Assembly: GCF_001693485.1 (NCBI RefSeq)
Contig: NZ_MAXC01000055.1
Span: 124,001 to 188,000, forward strand
Reading direction: 5' to 3'
Length of the DNA stretch: 64,000 bases
Origin: Bradyrhizobium sp. LMTR 3
GTDB lineage: Bacteria > Pseudomonadota > Alphaproteobacteria > Rhizobiales > Xanthobacteraceae
How positions within the stretch are numbered: position 1 is the stretch's first letter; the number at the start of each line of letters is the position of its first letter. Position numbers and translations under genes: made by a program. Below, one piece after another: positions 60,831 to 64,000 of this stretch. The notes beneath the pieces were generated by a model, which saw nothing but the letters and a program-made list of their open reading frames with translations, made no database searches and was not told where the DNA came from.

Positions 60831-63128
60831 CTAAGCTGCCGACTGGGTCGTCACGCCCTCGTAAATGTCCTCCTCTTGGGCTGTATGCATGCGCACTAGC
60901 GTTTCGATTGCCTCAACCACCCGCTGGGCATCGCGAATTAGATACCGGTCTACCCGCTCCAAGGGCAAGTCCTCCGCGATTCGAGCCAGCAGCCGCGCAA
61001 GATGCAGGATCTCGCGATGCGCGCGGCTCATGGCCGAGAGGCCATGGCGTTCGCGCAGCACCTCCGCAAGCTGAGGATAGACGCTGCCCTCATCGTCGCG
61101 CTCATGCACCACAACGCTGCCCTGAACCAGTCGATGAGCTTCTTCAATCAAGCTCGCTGCGTTCTCTGGCGGGGCATCGTCCAGCGCATCGACGATTGTG
61201 CGCAGCCTGTCGAGATGCCTGAATAGCGCTTGATGGTCATGATGCAGCGCCAGTCCCTGCTCTACGGTGATGCGCCGACCGCCCCTGCCGCCAGCCGGGG
61301 TGAGGGCCCGCAGCGCGTTCAGGATCACGGCAACGTCAATCACCTCTTGGACGATTGCGGCGGGTACTGGGGCGAGCCAGCCGACGGTGGCCGCCACCAT
61401 GGCGGCCAACGACAAGCTCATGCCGACAATGATGCTCTGGAGGGCAATGCGCCGCGCCCGCTGCGCAATGGTGATTGCTTCACCGACTCGGTCCAGCCGG
61501 TCGGCCAGGATCACCACGTCGGCCGCCTCGGACGAGGCGCTGGCGCCGCGCGCGCCGAGCGCGACCCCGACGTCGGCCGCGGCCAGAGCCGGCGCGTCGT
61601 TGATGCCATCTCCCACCATGATGGTCGGATGCAGTCGCTGCTCACTGCGCACCGCCTCGACCTTGTCGGAAGGAACGCGGTCGGCCAGCACCGCATCGAG
61701 GTCGAGTGCGGCACCGATCGCCTGAGCCGCCGCGGCGCGATCGCCCGTGACCATTACCATTCGTGCGATGCCCGCATCGCGCAGCAGCCGGATCGCCCGA
61801 GGCGTATCGGACCGCAGTTCGTCAGCCAACAGCAGCGCGCCGATCGGACGGCCGTCCACGGCGACAAAGACGATCAGCGCCGAGCGCCACGAAGCGCGCC
61901 GGATCGCCCGGAGTTCCCACGGCGACAGTTCGCCGTCTGAGAGAAGCATCTCCCGCGAGCCCACGGTTACCTGACGACCGTCGATCAGGCCCCGCAAGCC
62001 AGCGCCCATGGTCTCTTTGACCTGCTCGGGCGCTTTCAGCTTGAGGCCGCGGTCGATGGCCGCGGCGACGACCGCCTTGGCAAGCACGTGGTGAGAGGCT
62101 TGCTCGAGTGACGCCCCAAGTGTCAGCACGTCCTCCGGACACTGCCCCGGTGCAACCTCGATCGAAAGTAGCCGCGCACCGCCCACCGTCAACGTACCGG
62201 TTTTGTCGAACAGCACAGTGTGTGCGCGGGCCAATGCCTCCAGCGCGCCTCCGCCCTTGGCCAGGATGCCGCGGCGAGCCGCTTGCGCCACGCCGGCGAT
62301 GAAGGCGACGGGTGCGGCCAGAATCAGCGGACAGGGCGTCGCCGCCACCAGCACAGCGAGGCTGCGGGTAAGATCGCCCGAAACCAGCCATGCCAGGAAG
62401 GCGATGACGAGCGTCACGGGCAGAAAGATCAGCGCATAGCGGTCGGCCAGCCTTACGAAGGGGGCTTTCGAGGTTTGCGCTGCAGTCACCATGCGCACGA
62501 TGCCAGCGTAGGTACTCTCGCCGGCGGGTGCGGTTACGGTCAACTCGAAAGTCTCTCCCGCATTCAGCGAGCCGGAAAGGACGGCGCTGCCGCGTGCTTT
62601 CGCGGCCGGAATCGGCTCACCCGTAACCGCTGATTCGTCGATGGTTGCTAACGCCGAATGAACAACACCGTCGACCGGCACGATTTCGCCGGCCCGCACC
62701 AGAAGCTCGTCACCGACCGAGACTGCCTCAACCGGAACCTGGTCGATCCGATCGCCGGTCCTGCGATGTGCTTGGCGCGGCGCGCGATCAACCAGCGAGC
62801 GCAGGTCGTGCTCCGCCCGTGCGATTGCGATATCCTCAAGGACATTGCCGCCGGCATACATCAGCGCGACCACAGCCCCGGCGAGCGGCTGGCCCAGCGC
62901 CAATGCCGCGCTCATCGACAAAAGCGCGATCGCATCCACTCCAAGGCGACCGGCCAGAAAGTCCCTGACGATCGAGGCTGCAAGTCCTCCAATCACGGGC
63001 GCCGTGCCGAGCGTCCATGCGAGATTGGCCAGATCAAGCCGGCCCGCGGCGCTCGCTGCAATACCCGCCGTCAATCCGGCAACCGCGATCGCAACCAGCA
63101 TTCGTCGCAAGGTTCGCTCGAAGGGCAT
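60831..63128 (-). CDS. P1B-5-type (Nia-like) Ni/Fe transport ATPase with C-terminal hemerythrin domain
   Basis: A 765-residue metal ATPase. It lacks an N-terminal heavy-metal-associated domain. Motifs are actuator ESAVTGEP, membrane metal site TPCPL (residues 264-268), phosphorylation DKTGT (308-312) and hinge MVGDGINDAP. The TPC membrane motif and the C-terminal hemerythrin domain (about 630-755: HHDHQALFRHLDRL, HERDDEGSVYPQL, MHTAQEEDIYE) define subgroup P1B-5, whose studied member is Sinorhizobium meliloti Nia (Ni and Fe export, expressed in nodules). A near-match FixK/FNR box lies 56 bp upstream. The hemerythrin tail probably senses iron or oxygen. Confidence 0.9.
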   Translation of the reverse strand: MPFERTLRRMLVAIAVAGLTAGIAASAAGRLDLANLAWTLGTAPVIGGLAASIVRDFLAGRLGVDAIALLSMSAALALGQPLAGAVVALMYAGGNVLEDIAIARAEHDLRSLVDRAPRQAHRRTGDRIDQVPVEAVSVGDELLVRAGEIVPVDGVVHSALATIDESAVTGEPIPAAKARGSAVLSGSLNAGETFELTVTAPAGESTYAGIVRMVTAAQTSKAPFVRLADRYALIFLPVTLVIAFLAWLVSGDLTRSLAVLVAATPCPLILAAPVAFIAGVAQAARRGILAKGGGALEALARAHTVLFDKTGTLTVGGARLLSIEVAPGQCPEDVLTLGASLEQASHHVLAKAVVAAAIDRGLKLKAPEQVKETMGAGLRGLIDGRQVTVGSREMLLSDGELSPWELRAIRRASWRSALIVFVAVDGRPIGALLLADELRSDTPRAIRLLRDAGIARMVMVTGDRAAAAQAIGAALDLDAVLADRVPSDKVEAVRSEQRLHPTIMVGDGINDAPALAAADVGVALGARGASASSEAADVVILADRLDRVGEAITIAQRARRIALQSIIVGMSLSLAAMVAATVGWLAPVPAAIVQEVIDVAVILNALRALTPAGGRGGRRITVEQGLALHHDHQALFRHLDRLRTIVDALDDAPPENAASLIEEAHRLVQGSVVVHERDDEGSVYPQLAEVLRERHGLSAMSRAHREILHLARLLARIAEDLPLERVDRYLIRDAQRVVEAIETLVRMHTAQEEDIYEGVTTQSAA

Positions 63129-63447
63129 CGATCGCTTCCATCATTCGACAACCATAACTTTCCTCGAAAAGGGATCTTCGTTGCTTGAGCAAAATCATGG
63201 CACGCTCAACTGCTCTGGGAACGCATGTCCAAAGCTTCATCCCGATATCAGCGCGATCGCTGCGCGATCCGCACTGCCGGTACGCCTCGATCTGTCGGAT
63301 ACGCGATAATCTCTTCATCCGTAGTAGGGCCAGAGGCGATGGCGGCGATTGCGGCCGGACCGGCGCAAGATACGTACCTCGCGAAGCCTGGCCGGCCTCA
63401 ATTCGACAGAGTTGGGGTCGTGGCTTGGAAATCGACGGAGCATTCTG
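63129..63447. other. Intergenic region upstream of the P1B-5 ATPase
   Basis: About 320 bp with no gene I can support. It holds the FixK-like site at 63185. An overlapping 94-codon minus-strand frame (63034-63318) lacks a ribosome site and recognisable motifs. Confidence 0.45.
63185..63198. promoter_or_regulatory. FixK/FNR-like box TTGAGCAAAATCAT (one mismatch)
   Basis: One base differs from TTGA-N6-TCAA at the last position. It lies 56 bp upstream of the P1B-5 ATPase start (63128), the same spacing as the exact boxes in this window. Confidence 0.5.
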
Positions 63448-63873
63448 CTACTGCGGGACCGAGCTCCTGGTCCCGTGCATGAACGCTAGCATCTCTTCCA
63501 AAGTGAGCTTGCCATCTTTGCCGCTGTCCATTGCCTTGAAAATCCGTTCGTGAGCCACCTGAAACTCCGGAAGTGCGATGGTCCCATCACTATCAGCGTC
63601 CATCAGTGCGAACATCATGCGGAACATGATCGGGGACCCCATCGCGTCCGCACCCATCATGCCGCGACCCATCATTCGTCCTCCCATCATACCTCCGCCG
63701 CCCATCATGCCTTGTCGCCCTTCCGGCTGGCCTGCAGAGGGCGTCGTTCGCGTGGGTGCCGGTACCTGGTCCGCTCCGGGATGATGGGCCTCGTGATCGG
63801 CTGGCGATTGAGCGAACGCGGGATAGCTCAGGGCGGTAAGCAGCAGCGCTGCTGCAATGGTTGGGCGTCGCAT
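63448..63873 (-). CDS. Secreted EF-hand protein
   Basis: A 141-residue protein. The ATG at 63873 starts a signal peptide (RRPTIAAALLLTALSYPAFA). A His-rich region (HEAHHPG) and Gly/Met repeats (GMMGGGGMMGGRMMGRGMMG) follow, then two EF-hand loops (DADSDGTIALPEF, DSGKDGKLTLEEM). EF loops bind calcium; the Met/His repeats could bind copper or another metal. A FixK/FNR box lies 58 bp upstream. Its place next to a metal ATPase fits a metal-handling role. Confidence 0.82.
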   Translation of the reverse strand: MRRPTIAAALLLTALSYPAFAQSPADHEAHHPGADQVPAPTRTTPSAGQPEGRQGMMGGGGMMGGRMMGRGMMGADAMGSPIMFRMMFALMDADSDGTIALPEFQVAHERIFKAMDSGKDGKLTLEEMLAFMHGTRSSVPQ

Positions 63874-63931
63874 GGATGTCCTCCCGAGTTGGGCTGAAGT
63901 ATCTATCGTGCCGATCTGTACCAAGTTCGGC

Positions 63932-63945
63932 TTGAGGCAAATCAA
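63932..63945. promoter_or_regulatory. FixK/FNR box TTGAGGCAAATCAA
   Basis: It matches TTGA-N6-TCAA, 58 bp upstream of the EF-hand gene start (63873). Confidence 0.68.
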
Positions 63946-64000
63946 CACGCAGTGTGCGGGGAAGCCTGCTGCGGTGCACGCAAACCTAAGTCGTTGACGC

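Noticed and set aside
63034..63318. 94-codon minus-strand frame upstream of the P1B-5 ATPase
   Set aside because: It overlaps the ATPase start region, with no ribosome site or motif.
1..64000. tRNA genes, rRNA genes, CRISPR arrays or insertion sequences
   Set aside because: No cloverleaf-like segment, regularly spaced repeat or transposase was seen by reading; small RNAs cannot be excluded without a covariance-model search.

Overview
The window looks like chromosomal DNA of a Bradyrhizobium/Rhodopseudomonas-type alphaproteobacterium. The evidence is high GC, a membrane-anchored FixL-type haem-PAS kinase, many FixK/FNR-type operators (TTG[AC]-N6-[TG]CAA), an alphaproteobacterial SOS box (GAAC-N7-GAAC) and a membrane-bound nar operon with a fused NarK. 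No rRNA, tRNA, CRISPR array or intact mobile element was seen.

Layout. (1) 1-8795: a leftward operon for uptake and oxidation of an amino-acid- or opine-like compound. It has an ABC importer, two DadA-like flavoprotein oxidases, an HcnB/OoxA-like FAD subunit and a small [2Fe-2S] subunit, with a divergent LysR regulator that has a clear inverted-repeat operator. (2) 8776-10516: dinB (Pol IV) behind an SOS box and a small secreted protein. (3) 11140-19688: a PQQ alcohol-oxidation locus. It holds a quinoprotein dehydrogenase with the DYD signature of lanthanide enzymes, a XoxJ-like binding protein fused to cytochrome c (frameshifted here), two paralogous LuxR-type response regulators, a second binding protein, a hybrid histidine kinase and a FIST sensor. 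(4) 20059-37542: an oxygen-limitation island with a FixL-like kinase, a flavin split-barrel protein, an HlyD/RbbA/YhhJ-type ABC exporter, a zinc-ribbon/hemerythrin fusion, small c-type cytochromes, CBS-domain proteins, a universal stress protein, ChaB and an AhpD-like protein. Most of these genes sit behind a FixK/FNR box. (5) 37617-51426: a leftward nitrate-respiration operon narK-narG-narH-narJ-narI-ppiC-hyp-cah-moaB-DUF2478-moeA, which also carries molybdenum-cofactor genes and a carbonic anhydrase. (6) 51566-64000: a second hypoxia block with a USP, an AMP/thymidine phosphorylase, a PRPP synthetase, a beta-CASP nuclease, a serine hydrolase, PHA synthase, phasin, a P1B-5 (Nia-type) Ni/Fe ATPase with a C-terminal hemerythrin domain, and an EF-hand protein.

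The unifying theme of 16-64 kb is a low-oxygen regulon. I found 16 perfect FixK/FNR-type palindromes and one near match in promoter regions, usually about 50-65 bp before a start codon. The genes they front cover nitrate respiration, cofactor supply, metal export, PHA storage, nucleotide salvage and stress sensing.

Caution on sequence quality. Four genes (XoxJ-cytochrome, a Tyr-rich protein, narK, a serine hydrolase) carry single-base indels in short homopolymers, and one CBS-BON gene has an in-frame TAG. The homopolymer cases may be sequencing errors rather than true pseudogenes.
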